Shown here: one piece after another, positions 23,921 through 35,984 of the stretch
How positions within the stretch are numbered: the first letter of the stretch is position 1
Layout of the letters: every line of letters begins with the position of its first letter
Assembly (NCBI GenBank): GCA_930367205.1
Contig: OV884014.1
Location: 107,304,638-107,368,637, forward strand
DNA length: 64,000 nucleotides
Direction of reading: 5' to 3'
Origin: Acanthosoma haemorrhoidale
Taxonomy: Eukaryota; Arthropoda; Insecta; Hemiptera; Acanthosomatidae
Notes under the pieces: generated by a model
What the model saw: only the letters and a program-made list of their open reading frames with translations
What the model was told of the DNA's origin: nothing
Database searches by the model: none
Made by a program: the position numbers and the translations under genes

Positions 23921-24730
23921 TAACTATTAACACTAGTCGGATCCATAGCACACGGACTGAATGAAAACTAAATCGTGTTGCGCTGTTAGGGCATTTACAC
24001 CAGACAGTCCATGATCTACGCTGAGACAAAGGACACACCAGGTACTCTGCGGTAAAGAATCTGTAAGCAGACATACCACATCCTCAGTGTACTTCCCACG
24101 GCTGACCAGACAATGGTGAGGCTATGGTGTTGTGATCTGGGAGCATTAGTGGCTTCGTGGATCAGGCCGCTAATTCCACCATATGTAGGCACCATATGGT
24201 CCCCCTTCACGAAGCTTCTGCTTTACTCGTACAATAACTGGGAAGGGGATGAAACAAAAAACTAAGGCAACAGATTTATGCGGCTACTGTTTAGTGAGCA
24301 GTATTCTTTTTATTGTTCTACCCGATACCATGGTTACATTCCAACATTTGAGCAACATATGTTGAGGAATATCCTTTGGTAGCCGTAGATCCTCTCAGAT
24401 ACATGTCTGAGTGTCTCCCCTCTTTAAGATGGAGCATTAACACAACCGAACCATTTCTATAAAACATGAATTACTTGTTGTTAGTTAAATCTGTTGTTCT
24501 GAAGAAATTAAAAACGAAAACAGCCCCATGGCACGTTATGAAGGATGTCTAATAAAATAATTAGATATGAAAAAATCGTACTTGTTATTCCTTTTTGGCA
24601 AATCGACAAATCTGTCGGAGGAAACAAAAAACAGTGATTTTTCCTTTTAACGAAGACAAATCAAGCGGGATGATTTTACAGAAAAAATAGAACAAAAGCG
24701 TCAGGGAAACATCCAAGCCCAACCTTAATA

Positions 24731-24795
24731 TGTAAGGTATACATATAATATGTATGTAAGGTATACATATAATATGTATGTAAGGTATACATTTT
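24731..24795. repeat. 24-bp tandem repeat, about 2.7 copies
   Basis: Two exact copies of a 24-bp unit containing TGTAAGGTATACATATAATA are followed by a partial third. The unit is itself rich in palindromic TATAC/GTATA. Confidence 0.95.
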
Positions 24796-25307
24796 GTCTA
24801 CCTTTTTCGGCTGGTTGTGGTTAAAAGTGGTTCATCGCAGCGTGGTGTTTCTTAAACCATATTTTCGACAATTTTATATCCTTTCTAGAAATTATAAACC
24901 GTTTTGTAGGATCTTCTAATTGGAGTAAAGCAGGGTCATTTGGTTTGTGATTTTATGTGTGCGTCTATGTGATATGTGTTCGCAACCCCACGTTCTTTCA
25001 GAGCTATGCTGTGTTGCACGAAAGTTTTACATTATACACACAACCCTTCACACTGTAAACATTCTAGTCAATTATGATGTAGCCTACAATCAAGGATTTC
25101 GTTAATATCTCAAACGGATTTTATTAACGATGCCTTTGTGTATAGTATAGTTGACTAAAGACCCTGCGCAGATTGTATATTATTAAGACGTAAAGATCGT
25201 TAAATTGATTAGCTAATAGTAAATTTCATAGTAGTAATCAGTTCAGGTATGAGAGTGGTGTTTGAGTTGCGAACATCAGGTGCCTGATATTTTGTAATTA
25301 CAGTTTA

Positions 25308-26814
25308 TACACTGACGGGCAAAAAATTCCACCCACCTGATTATTTCATGTTTTCATCTCAAAATATTTCTGCTTTGGATTGGTCAATTTTTTATATGAA
25401 TAAATATGTATTTTTTTTTTTTAATTAGAAATGTCAATATAGAGGATAGTAACCCATAACCCTTAATTCAATTAAAGGACTATCGTTCCCTATGTTTACT
25501 TTCCATGGAATTGAAAATGTTTATTCAGTGTCATTTGCGTTCTCGTGCAGCAAATTTCTTAGTTTTCGGCTTCGATATTTTAATTTTCTCAATTTTAAGT
25601 TTAAAAATTCTTCGTGCTGAGGATGTTGCACTCATTGATGATGGACGTTCCATTAGATATGCAGCTAATGCCATCGGAGTTCCCTATGAAACTCTACGAG
25701 ACGTCGTCAGGCGTTTTCGAGAAACTGGGTCTTACCATAGAAGGGCCTAGGGCAACAGAACCACAGAATGACCGGTTTCTCACTTTAAGAATTTTACAAA
25801 ACCGGCACCTTACCGTTATTCAAGCGATTCATCAGCTCCAAGAAGTTCGAGGTGTGCAAATTTCTGAACGTACTGCTCGGAGAAGATTAAATTAGTATGG
25901 ACTAATGGCTTTTCGCCCAGTAAGAGGACCAGAATTTACCAGAACTCACAGAATTACACGGCTGGCTTTTGCTCGAGAACACAGTCATTGGACTATGGAC
26001 GAATGGTGTGCTGTACTTTTTACAGATGAATCTAGATTTGCTCTACGATCTCCAGACGGGCGTGAAAGGGTGTGGATAAGAAGAAATGAAAGGTATGCAA
26101 CCTTTTCAACGTGGTTCCTTAATGGTGTGGGCTGGGATTTCAATGGAGTGCCGCCCAGAATTGGTTGTTGTTCCTGGAGGGTCTTTGACGGCCACTCGCT
26201 ATGTAGATGAGATTTTGGAACCTCGTGTGTTGTCTATCCTCATCGAAATCAGCGATCATTCATTTCTAATGCACGATAAAGCACGTCCACATGTCGCTCG
26301 CATAGTACAGACGTTCCTTCATCAGCACAACATTGAGGTCTTAGCCTGGCCAGCACGTTCTCCAGATTTGAACCCTGCCGAGCATTTATGGGATTACCTC
26401 GGAAGACGAATAAGAGCGCGTTAAGCACTTCCTGATACACTGCAGGACCTTGAAAGGGCTCTTCGGGAAGAATAGGCTAACCTCTAGCAAAGGGACATTT
26501 CCCGACTGGTGGAAAGTATGCCGAGGCGTCTTCAAGAAGTAATAAAGGCAAGAGGAGGAAATACGCGCTATTAAATGATCCTGTCATTAATTTCTTTTAG
26601 GATAAATATGGTTATTTTTCATGTTTCTTAGCAGTTCACATTTTGATTTGAAATTTTTAAACAAAGACTCATTTAATAAACGTTAAAAACCTTATTAAAG
26701 GTAAAAAAGATTTTATAAATTCAATAAATAATAAGTATTATATACAATTACCATGTATTATATACCAATACAATTTGTTTTACAAGTGGGTGGAATTATT
26801 TGCCTGTCAGTGTA
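25308..26814 (+). mobile_element. Tc1-like transposon with both ends
   Basis: Inverted terminal sequences CACTGACGGGCAAAAAATTC (from 25310) and its counterpart CACTGACAGGCAAATAATTC (minus strand, ending at 26812) define the element. Both are flanked by TA and both run on into CCACCCAC. The total of about 1.5 kb is normal for Tc1-like elements. The transposase is on the plus strand and is disrupted by frameshifts and stops. Both ends remain recognisable, so it is a complete but dead copy. Confidence 0.92.
25605..26574 (+). pseudogene. Tc1-type transposase pseudogene
   Basis: Tc1-type transposases are DDE enzymes that bind terminal repeats and integrate at TA. Read across frames, the parts come in the normal order. 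First is an N-terminal paired-like helix-turn-helix (DDGRSIRYAANAIGVPYETL), then a second one ending ISERTARRRLN. The first catalytic aspartate is in FTDESRFAL. The second aspartate and the glutamate are in HDKARPHVA and SPDLNPAEHLWD, 34 residues apart (D34E). The terminal signature ARGGNTRY precedes a TAA at 26572-26574. Frameshifts occur near 25745, between about 25895 and 25905, and near 26110. In-frame stops follow RIRAR (26422) and interrupt the segment around 26473-26486. The start codon is not clear because the region before the first helix is degraded. It is not functional. Confidence 0.92.
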
Positions 26815-29800
26815 TATTAAAAAAAAAATTAAATGAATTACTTAATGGTATTTATGCTTACTGTTGGTGGTTATTTTTGTCAGGTGTTCTCAATATATTA
26901 CAATATATAATTCATGTAGCCAGCTTGAACAGGCAATATTTAGGATATGTCAGTATAAATATAAATAAATAAGAAGATTTCTGTGTATCTGAGAGAGGTT
27001 TGGGGATGGAATTGCTTTTTATCAGATATGGATGTAATTGAAATGAAATGGTGCTTGTTGTTTGTTCTGTTGTATTTATTAATTATTTATGTGCAAGTGC
27101 AAGTGGTGGCCATTGGCTGTGGCAGGCAATGAGACTTAAATCAAATAGACAAGGGCGAATGTTGGACTAACGCGTGCCTTTTGTGTCTGTGTGTTGCAGG
27201 CGGTAAGCAGGGGCCTTTGTGCACTATTTATAGCCACCCGTTCGCAAGTGAGCCCTTCACCATCAGGCGATAATTAGTCATACACTGCCTTTATGTCTCT
27301 TTGGCTTTGGATGGCTCGTAGCTCTTTGCCGACCATCTCTGTCTCAGGTGGAACGTTTAACGCCTTTGGCCAAAAGGTACAACGAGCTTCCTTTTGATTT
27401 AAATAAGTTTAGTCTGTTTCAAATAATGATAAATTTACTAATCTTCCTAGTGGACATTTACATTGTATTAATTACTTAAGGAGCAAATTTATGGTTTCTC
27501 GAAAAAAAAACTTATCAAATGCCTTTGGTTTCTCCAGTAACTTCACTATAAAAATTCTGTCACCTTCAGCACTTCACAAATGTTATAAATTAACCAAGAA
27601 AAGCACTAAAGACATTACTAAGTTTTTTTAATATTTACTATGTTTCTCATACTTAATTAATTATTCCATTATAAGATCATTATTTGAAAAATTATAATTT
27701 GCTCGTACAGCATTATTAATTAGGATGAGAGAATAATTATCAGTTAAAAAAAGAACACTCTAAACGAAACTCTACTGAAGATAGTTAAATAGTTTTAACT
27801 AGATAGATAGATTTAACTTAGATTCTGAATGCTCAGGTCAAATTGATTACGTTTGATTTACTTATTTTTATTTTGTTATTTACAGTTTTTGATGTTTTAT
27901 TCATGTTATTTTTAGGTTGAGTTATTAAATAATTACTTTTTATTATCTAATTTGTGTGCCGTCTTTACTGTGTGCATTGTTGGCTTTAGAAAACTTTCTG
28001 CGTTTTTATTGGCAGATTTTTAACCACAAACTTTTTTTTAGTTTTTGCTTTTCTTGACTTTTCTTTTCAGGGGACTTTTTCTTGTTTTCTTTTGACATGT
28101 TTTCTTATTTTTTGTCCAAAAGTGAGACACCACCGAATTCCTCTGTTACCACCATTATAGGTTAATGGAATGTAATACTGGAAGGTAAAATGACACCTAT
28201 CCTAAAAAAAAAAAAACCTCAGCGAAAGCTAATTTGCTTTTGTTATAGACATTTAAAATGCAAAATTACTCGAAGGAATAAAATAATCTTGGCTTCCAGA
28301 AATAAGTTTAAAACAATAAAAATCTATTTAGAGATTAATTTTAATTAATTTACAGTCATTGGTCTAGTTTGTAACATTATGTAATTTTACAACTTATTCA
28401 CTTCTCATTATGCTTATCTATTTTCTTTATGTTATGCTCTACTAAAAATTATAACAATATGGGGGATATTCAATATTGTAGACGTTAAAAGTTTTTACGA
28501 CGAAATATTAAATATCATGTAAAATCAATTTAATACCATTACAAAGATCAATTAACAATAAAATAAAATAAGAAAATGTATTTAGTATTATTAAAAGTAA
28601 AATTTTATTTTCAAGTATACATTGATGTAATATAATTTGTATTGCATGTAAATGTTTGTAAAACATGTTGCCCTGTTAACCATGCTACTGCTATTGGTAG
28701 AAGATGAGTGGTGATGAAGCGAGAGACTAAATACTTAACTCATTAGCAAGGCCATTGTAAGTCTCTTCATCCCGGAGTCGTTATTGCCCCTCTGTCCATT
28801 AAGGCCTGATATCCTCTTGTCTACGCTCTTCGGTGCGAGGCCACGAATCCGATCTGGAGGGATATCTCAACTGTCCAGCGTCTGTCTGGATCCATTGTAG
28901 TCCTATGATAACCATAGTGAAACGAATCAATCCATTTGAAATGTATATACAATTCCTCTAAGTTTACTGCTAATCATATAGTGGTTAAAATGCGATAACA
29001 TGAAGTATCAGAAAATTAGCGTTTAATTGAACGCCTATAATGATATTGCTATAATGTTTGGGCAGATCGCTATCATTTGAGGATATTTTTTATTTCATTA
29101 CAACCATTTTCTCGACAGTTTGCTATCGATTTATAATGGATGTTATGTAGGATGTAGGATGGATGTTAGTTTTTATTGGGTTAAAACCGAGTGGTGACCA
29201 ACGCCTAGTAATCTCGGTATACTTAGTCCACGAACGCATATCCCGGAAGTAGGGAGAGATCCGGTGACACACCAGATCCACATGGCAGGTAGGGACTACT
29301 TATTCTTAAGGCCAGGAGCCCGGGCAGAGGGCGTGGAAAAAAACCCACAAATCTACCTAAGACTTACAATAAAAATGCACTAAAACATAGTACTCATGCG
29401 TAGTCATTTTGTGTTGGTAGAAATAGCTACGGAGATCAACATGCTTTTGAGAACCGCTATGCCAAAAAGCAGCTGACCCTTCTAGTGATTATCTGGTGAT
29501 ATTCGATAGTGTTAGGTTTTAAAAACAATTGACCATTCTGTAGATTGTATGATATAACTAGATTCGCTGTAGATGTGCTGGAATAATTTGGTTTCGGTTA
29601 GGAATTTAATGATTCTGTCAATGGCATAATTTTTTAGTGATTCAAATATGTTTCAACTTATCCCCGTTTCAGTATGTTTCCTGCATTTAGTGGAATGGAC
29701 AATCGTGAAGTAGACTTTTTACGGTAAGTAAATGATTCCACTTGGTTCATCTTGGAGGTGAGTCCTGCCTAATGACCCACTTATTTGTGGGAAAGTCTGC

Positions 29801-31361
29801 TGTGTCCGAACTCTGAGTTTTCTCTGCCCTATCCTATTGCTGGAGATGTCCCAAATTTTCACAATCTTCTAGAAACCCCTAAGCTTGTTCAGTGGGCTCT
29901 CAAACCACATCTGCTACCATCCGTTGGCCTACGTTCTCGTCAATGGATCAATGGCACATGTGGTCATTTAACCTCAACAAAGTTAATAAGTTTGACAATT
30001 TTTACCATAGTTGGTAATGTTTGTAATAATTGGTCTTTGTATTGTATAAAATTAGCTTCTCTCAGGTTTTTTTGGCTTTTCTGCTGTTTTTCATAGCTGC
30101 CTTTCACTGGTCATTTCACCATGGGACCGGGATCCTTATTGGTCATCCTGTGGTTTTAGGTACCATCTTTGTAACTTCTGTGCATTTTATTGATGTGACA
30201 AGAACGTGCTAAACATTCACCACTCAAGCCGTTTGACATTCCTATAATTAAGGGTAGAATAGGTTTTAACGTTCATACTAAACTGGCCTACGAATTAAAC
30301 TTTTTAATCATTTCACTTCACCGAGTAAACTAGTTATAAACTTATTACTTAGAAAAGGTGGTACTTTTCGAATGCCTCATTTTTGTCTTTTATTAGCGCT
30401 AGGCCTTGAATCGATCATAATCTTAATTATATCAATAGAGGAGTAATAACAAGCCCCCCCCCCCAAAAAAAAACAACATAAAAATAAAATTCTGTTACCC
30501 TATAGAAAGAATAATAAAAAAATATTGTTGCTGTACTGTGAGATTACTCTTGCTTCCTCCAGTTCGTGACGATCCTGGTTCACAGGGGCCGTCAGGGGTA
30601 GCATCCGGTCCTCGAAGTGGAGGAGCTAGAAAAAATAAATTGAAAGCGATTACTGAGGTTATTAAATAAGTTTTTAACCTTTCACCTTTGCCCATGGCTT
30701 ATCGTCGCTAAAAGTATTATGTAACTAGAAAAATAATTGACCTTTATCAAGCAGGAAAAAATCCGATAAAATCGAACCCGAACAATTAAAAATATTGCTA
30801 TGTTCGCAATTGTCATGCATGAGTGGTCTGTGGACTCATGTTGCAGGAATTTTCTTTACAAATATTCCAATCACTATGGTAAATTCACTGATGAGCTGCT
30901 ACTGCCCATGTATATGTATAAAAACAATTTCTAAGAAATGTAGAAACCTCTTAAATATGTGACAAACGGTTTCTAGCTATATCGTCGTCAGCAACCCCAA
31001 GAAAGAGGTTGCCGGTTCGGAGTACTTGGGTATCGATCATGAAGGACTCGCTCAAATAGCAGAGAGAGAGAGAGGGATAAGACGACCACTAACAAGAAAG
31101 AAGATGAAGAAGACAGTTGTAGTTCCCACCGGAGGGCGGCGCCACTATGCCCCTATTAACATCCCTCCAACCTACAATTAGGCCCCGTAAATCTCTCCCC
31201 CCCCCCTGGCTGTGCCTGTCTGTATGTCTGTGTGTGTGTATGCCTTTTTTTGGTCAGCCTTCTCACAGCTCTTACCTTCGGCTTTCGGTATTTCGCTTCT
31301 TTTTTTTTTTATTATTATATACACATTGTAGTCTTTGCCTTTGCCGCTTTCTCCTTCATAA
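26815..31361. other. Non-coding DNA with several GC-richer blocks
   Basis: No gene recognised in about 4.5 kb. Unique, less AT-rich blocks lie at about 27080-27360, 28680-28930 and 31080-31310. The block at 29170-29345 may be a repeat relic and is listed separately. Open frames at 29785-30096 and 30030-30212 show no recognisable domain. Confidence 0.4.
29170..29345 (-). repeat. Possible relic of a dispersed repeat
   Basis: On the minus strand this GC-richer segment carries CGGGCTCCTGGCCTT (29308-29322), identical to 1856-1870 on the plus strand. It continues with AAGAATAAGTAG and CTACCTGCC, resembling AAGAATACCCCTTCTACCTG in the retroposon at 38191-38604 (bases 38274-38293). The shared blocks are short and the order is only partly kept, so homology is plausible but not shown. 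Confidence 0.25.
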
Positions 31362-31364
31362 ATA

Positions 31365-31414
<50 letters not shown>
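31362..31414. repeat. (TA)n microsatellite
   Basis: An almost pure TA run, interrupted by one ATG, abuts the left end of the mariner copy that starts at 31415. Mariner elements insert at TA, so a TA run is a preferred target. The long Tyr/Ile open frames over it on both strands are artefacts. Confidence 0.97.
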
Positions 31415-31416
<2 letters not shown>

Positions 31417-32353
31417 AGGGTGGTCTGAAAAGTTTCCGACCTAACAAAGATACAAGACGTATTTTCAGAAATAAAATAAGCGATGCTGGGATCTCTGTAA
31501 CCCGTCCAAATAGTACTCGGCGTTTTTCTCTGCAAAATAATCGTTCACGAAGGTGATTGCCTCTTCATTTGACGAAAATCTCTGTCCTCCGACCGGAATT
31601 TTTAGATGAGGGAACAAAAAGAAGTCGCTTGGGGCTAGATCTGGTGAGTAAGGCGGATGGTCAAGCAGTTCAAACAGTAATTCATGGATTTTCCCCATGG
31701 CAACCGCTGAGGTGTGAGACGGTGCGTTGTCTTGGTGAAATAGGATTTTCTTTTTCTGCAAATGTGGCCGTTTTTCCGCAAGTTCTGCTTTCAGCTTGTC
31801 AAGTAATGATGCGTAGTATGCTCCTGTAATGTTTTTTCATTTTTGAAGATAATCGATTTAAATAACTCCATGACTATCCCACAAAAACAGCCGCCATCAC
31901 TTTCCCAGCAAAAAAAACAGATTTTGCTTTTTTTCGAGCCGGTTCCCCCTTTGCAGTCCACTGTTTGGACTGTATTTTTGTTTCGGGTGTATAATGGTGT
32001 ATCCAAGTTTCATCCACGGTAATTAATCGGCGCCAAAACTCGGATAACAGAGCGTTGGAAATGTTCAGTCGAACACGTTTTTGTTCTAACGTGAGCAAAG
32101 TGGCACCCAACGCGCGAACAGTTTTCTCATCTCTAAATGTTGATTTAATATGTGACAAACACGTTCTTTTGACATGTTCATAACCTCTGCTATCTCTCTC
32201 ACTTTAATTCGGCGGTCGCCTAGCACCATTTGGTGAACTTTGGCGATGTTTTCGTCGGTAGTTGCAGTTTTTGGACGTTCCGAACGTTCATTGCCTCCCA
32301 AGCTCTTACGACCACGTTTAAATTCAGCTGCCCAAAATTTCACTGTAGTAAAT
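31413..32353 (-). mobile_element. mariner transposon, second copy, right end missing
   Basis: The left terminal repeat (CAAGGGTGGTCTGAAAAG, from 31415) and most of the body match the mariner at 16805-17846. Similarity stops abruptly after CACTGTAGTAAAT at 32353. No matching right terminal repeat is found in the following kilobase, so the transposase start and one end are gone. A second loss, near 31470-31480, removes part of the transposase C-terminus. This copy keeps the 244 bp missing from the first one. The two therefore lost different parts and together show the layout of the parental element. Confidence 0.9.
31465..32353 (-). pseudogene. mariner transposase pseudogene, truncated both ends
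   Basis: Helix-turn-helix sequence (KVREIAEVMNMSKERVCHIL) and all three regions of the D,D34D catalytic triad are present: VDETWIHHYTPETK, HQDNAPSH and YSPDLAPSDFFLF. They lie in different frames. Frameshifts separate the DNA-binding part (32086-32353) from the first-aspartate part (31874-32158) and that from the C-terminal part (31465-31761). The N-terminal roughly 45 residues present in the first copy are absent, and the normal C-terminus after LDGLQR is replaced by an early stop. The tryptophan that is a stop in the other copy is intact here (TVKFWAAEF). It is inactive. Confidence 0.9.
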
Positions 32354-35300
32354 CTTTCCACAAAGGATATTTTTACAGCACTAGCACTTTTAACAATGCT
32401 CATGTGCTGCAATAGATATCCTTATATTGTATCATATCTGATATTCACTCACTTGGATAATAAATTATATTAGATTAATTTTCTATATTGATAGATACAG
32501 TTAAATTTTCAAACTAAATATTACTTTTTGTTGAAGTTCCTAAGAGAATGATTTACTTTGAAACATAAACGTGCCATTTCTTTCTGTCGGTTATTCCATA
32601 CCGGATCTAAACATCTGTATTATAAGCTATTAAAAATTAGAAATGGCGTTGATTTTCGAGTTGTTTGTATATAAATATTTGAATAGGCCTATTCGGTTAA
32701 ACAAATGAGATGAAATATTTTGGGCGGAGGAGTAAAAATAATGACATAAATAATGGGCCGCATTAAAGGCCTTGAAGTGTTCATTAATAATATATATATA
32801 TTATAATATATTAATAATATGTATCGGGAATTAACTGTATATACTATTATTGCAATCAATCGCTAAAACTGTTATTGAAATATCACTCCATTGTGCGTTG
32901 CATCGCTTTTTTATTTATGTATTTTTTCTATTCACAATAGCATTCAGAGAAAGAAAGATCTCACAGTCACGTGGAGGAGGGTTCCGCCCTTTTTAGAGCG
33001 ACTTGATAAATTATTCATGACGACATCATCGCATCATTGAATAACGTAATCAATAATTGACCGAGCCAATCTGTTCAAATTGCGGGTATATTTAACAATC
33101 AATTGGCTTAGTAAAGCACCCAAGGGTTCCACCCTCTATGAATTTTATTGATCGTTGTCTGTCAGGTCAGGTTTTAGGTGGGGGGGGGAGGGTGTAAAGG
33201 CTTTAATGTGTTCTTAAAACCCTTTTGTTGGCCAAGGGTAGATGTACCTTATGGCTGGTGACCAAATGACTATATCTGTTTATACTATTGCATTATAGAT
33301 ACAAGTTCGATTTAATCATGTCTAATGATAATGTACACAAAATCAGAACACAGAGACCGACTTATTTGGCGTGCAGGTAAGCAACTATAAAGCGAAGCTC
33401 TAAAATCGGAGAATGTATTTAGTGAACTTTCCCTCAAATATAATTTATTTATTGATACTTATCGGTTTGGGCTTCCCTTATTACAGATGGAATAATATGT
33501 TTGTTAGCTCTGCGGCTAGAGATTGGACAAGTGAGGAATGGTTTGCCCACAAGATGGTGGCCCACCGTTCCTCCTGTTATAAACTAATGCTAACTAAACA
33601 GCTGATCCGTCCAGTTAGGCCATGACTGATGACCCGAATGTCATTAAGAGACTAGGCCATTAGCAGAGATGTGCTCTGCTGCCGCAGCAACGTAGATAGG
33701 GAGATACAGCAATAAAAAGCAGAATGCGATGCAGATGTTAGCAGACTAATGGGACGGAATCAATTTCTACCTCGGTGGTGGAAGGTAGATTGAATGAGTC
33801 CACTCCGAACGCTAATGTCCTTTTGATGACTCTTGTTAGCCAGCTCTCGTCATCTGTGCATGTTTGCTCTTCCTTTTCATCTCTCTTGTATTCTTTGTCT
33901 CTAGTCTTGGCCAAAACGAAAGGTTAAAATTAATATTAAACTAATCCAAATGATAAAAATATAATAAAACTAAAAACCCTGTTTAGCAACAATTATTAAA
34001 TAGAACTGACTTTTAGTGCTACATTGTCCATTTTCTTCACTAATTCCCGTTAATTTTCACAATAGCGTATGCGAGGGGTTTGTTTAACATTCTCGTTGCC
34101 TACCTAAAAGCAAATATCAATTTTTTAGAGCCATTTCTAAGTTTAAAAGTGCGCGGAATGATTATTTTTTATCCTGTAACCGAGTCCCTATGAATACAAA
34201 AATAATTATAAATAAAAAAATAAATATTATATAAGAAAGGGTAAACCTCAATTCGGAAATAACAAGCGTTTAAATTGGAGCATAGAAGTATTTCATATTG
34301 CCACAATTAACAGTGAAATGCCAATTTCTATTGCTTCATAGTTGTGATTTATTTTTGCACTATAGTCGCATTGCCAAAGTCAAATTTGTGTTGAATATTT
34401 TGACATGCTATGTTAAATTATTATAAGCTCTTTTTGTCCAAACTTTTCGAATCGCCTTTCAGCTTCAATCATGTACGATTTCAGTCGAGACTTCCTTGGC
34501 TTCGCTATAAGTATTTCTGGGCATTACTTATAAATTTGTAATTATTTATTTATTTCTACCCTTTATGCATATATATTTATATATATATATTGTATTACAC
34601 CGATTTTTAGTGGTACTTTTTCTGAAATGTTTTTTTTGTGTTTTTTTTTTTCCTAACTGAGGCATTCACATCATAGCATTATGTCTTTGTGAAGTACCAC
34701 TTATTTTCTGTTATCCATTCATTTAAAATACTAATTTAAAATAAATATTAAAATGTTAAATTAAGTTAAAAAGCTTGTTTTTAACCATCAGGACGCTCGT
34801 GTTGGATCATGTTTAATCTTAAATTGTCGTTATATTTTCAATACATCCTGGAATACCAGTTGTTCCCTCCTTATGAATGATAATTATCCACTGCTTCATT
34901 ACTGATTAATTTATTTTAATTATAAAACCGTAAATTGTCCGCGAATAATAAAAAAGTTAATAGAAAAAAACTGAGGCAATTAGATGTGGTGAATAAGTGA
35001 TATGAGCGAGAGTGCGCAAGAATCATGAGTCCGATTCATGAAATGCTCAGGCATAAGTTATATTATAATAATAATAATATAATAATCAAATAATCAATAT
35101 AAACTCCTCAAGCCCATTTGAAATGAAAAAGCAAAATAACGAACGATAACCTTGCTTTGCTTCAAGCTTAACAGCAATCAGAAAGTCTTTTTGGCCTGAA
35201 AACAATTTATTAAAACTAAACACACTCACAACTGCTATCAGCAGCATAGAATGATCAGATCAAGACTTGGCTGTCTTGATAGGTACATTTAAGCAAAACA

Positions 35301-35984
35301 AAATAATTAAAATGAATTAATATCCATTACTCAAAAATAATGTTAAATAACTGTAATATTAGGTTATTAGTAATTACTAGCCAAATATAAAATATACTGG
35401 CAGAATCAAGACTCGAAACCAGAACCTCCCCAGTAAACATGCAGCTAATATATTTTTTCTTTGACTAGTAATTATCTATAACAGTGCAAACTACAACAAA
35501 AAAATCTATTATAAAAATTATGTATAAAAATATTTTATGCCTTAACACAATGGCTAACTAGCTCTTATAATTATCCCTTGCTTATGTATCCCTGCTGTCA
35601 GTATCCGTAATCTCCATAATCCAGTATATGTATCCATGCCCACTTTGCAAGGGGGGTTGTAGTCACTGCGAGGGTCCTTGTGAGCCAAGGAAAATTCATA
35701 CGGGGTTCTACTTGTGCAGGCTAGCTCAGTTGTTAGGGCTCCCATTAGATATTGGCCAGGTCCCAATCCTGTCGCTAGACAAAGCCAATGATCATCACAG
35801 GAGAATATTACGAAACATCTAATAGTAAATACCTATAAAGTTGTTATTTATTGTGACTCGTCATTTTGGGTTTCACATTCGTTTAGTCTTGACTCTTTTC
35901 CCAAACAGCGTCTATTATATTGTATGTTGAGTACACGTCATAAATGCATAGAATACAAGTATACTTATTTTATTAATTATTATT
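32354..35984. other. Non-coding DNA, one possible regulatory block
   Basis: No gene recognised. An AT palindromic patch lies near 32780-32822, a G-run near 33179-33190, and a unique GC-richer block at about 33490-33870. A SINE fragment is listed separately at 35385. The short open frames at 35554-35822 are anonymous. Confidence 0.4.
35385..35480 (-). repeat. tRNA-derived SINE fragment, minus strand
   Basis: Minus-strand reading gives TAGTCAAAGAAAAAATA, then GGGGAGGTTCTGG, then TTTCGAGTCTTGATTC, the last being a decayed pol III B-box. The motif order matches the fragment near 23845-23920, which supports one dispersed family. It cannot fold as a functional tRNA. Confidence 0.45.

Larger units (their letters stand above)
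19366..25307. other. Non-coding DNA with scattered repeat remnants
   Basis: No gene recognised in about 5.9 kb. It holds a possible retroposon 3' end (about 19920-20255), a B-box-bearing SINE fragment (about 23845-23920), a 24-bp tandem repeat (24731-24795), a C-rich run near 23486, and less AT-rich unique blocks at about 20880-21125 and 24000-24440. At 23035-23055 the bases CTCAGTGGTTAGACC resemble a pol III A-box. Confidence 0.4.

Noticed and set aside
31147..31447. Open frames of 70-93 codons rich in Tyr and Ile
   Set aside because: Created by the TA microsatellite and disagreeing between frames and strands.
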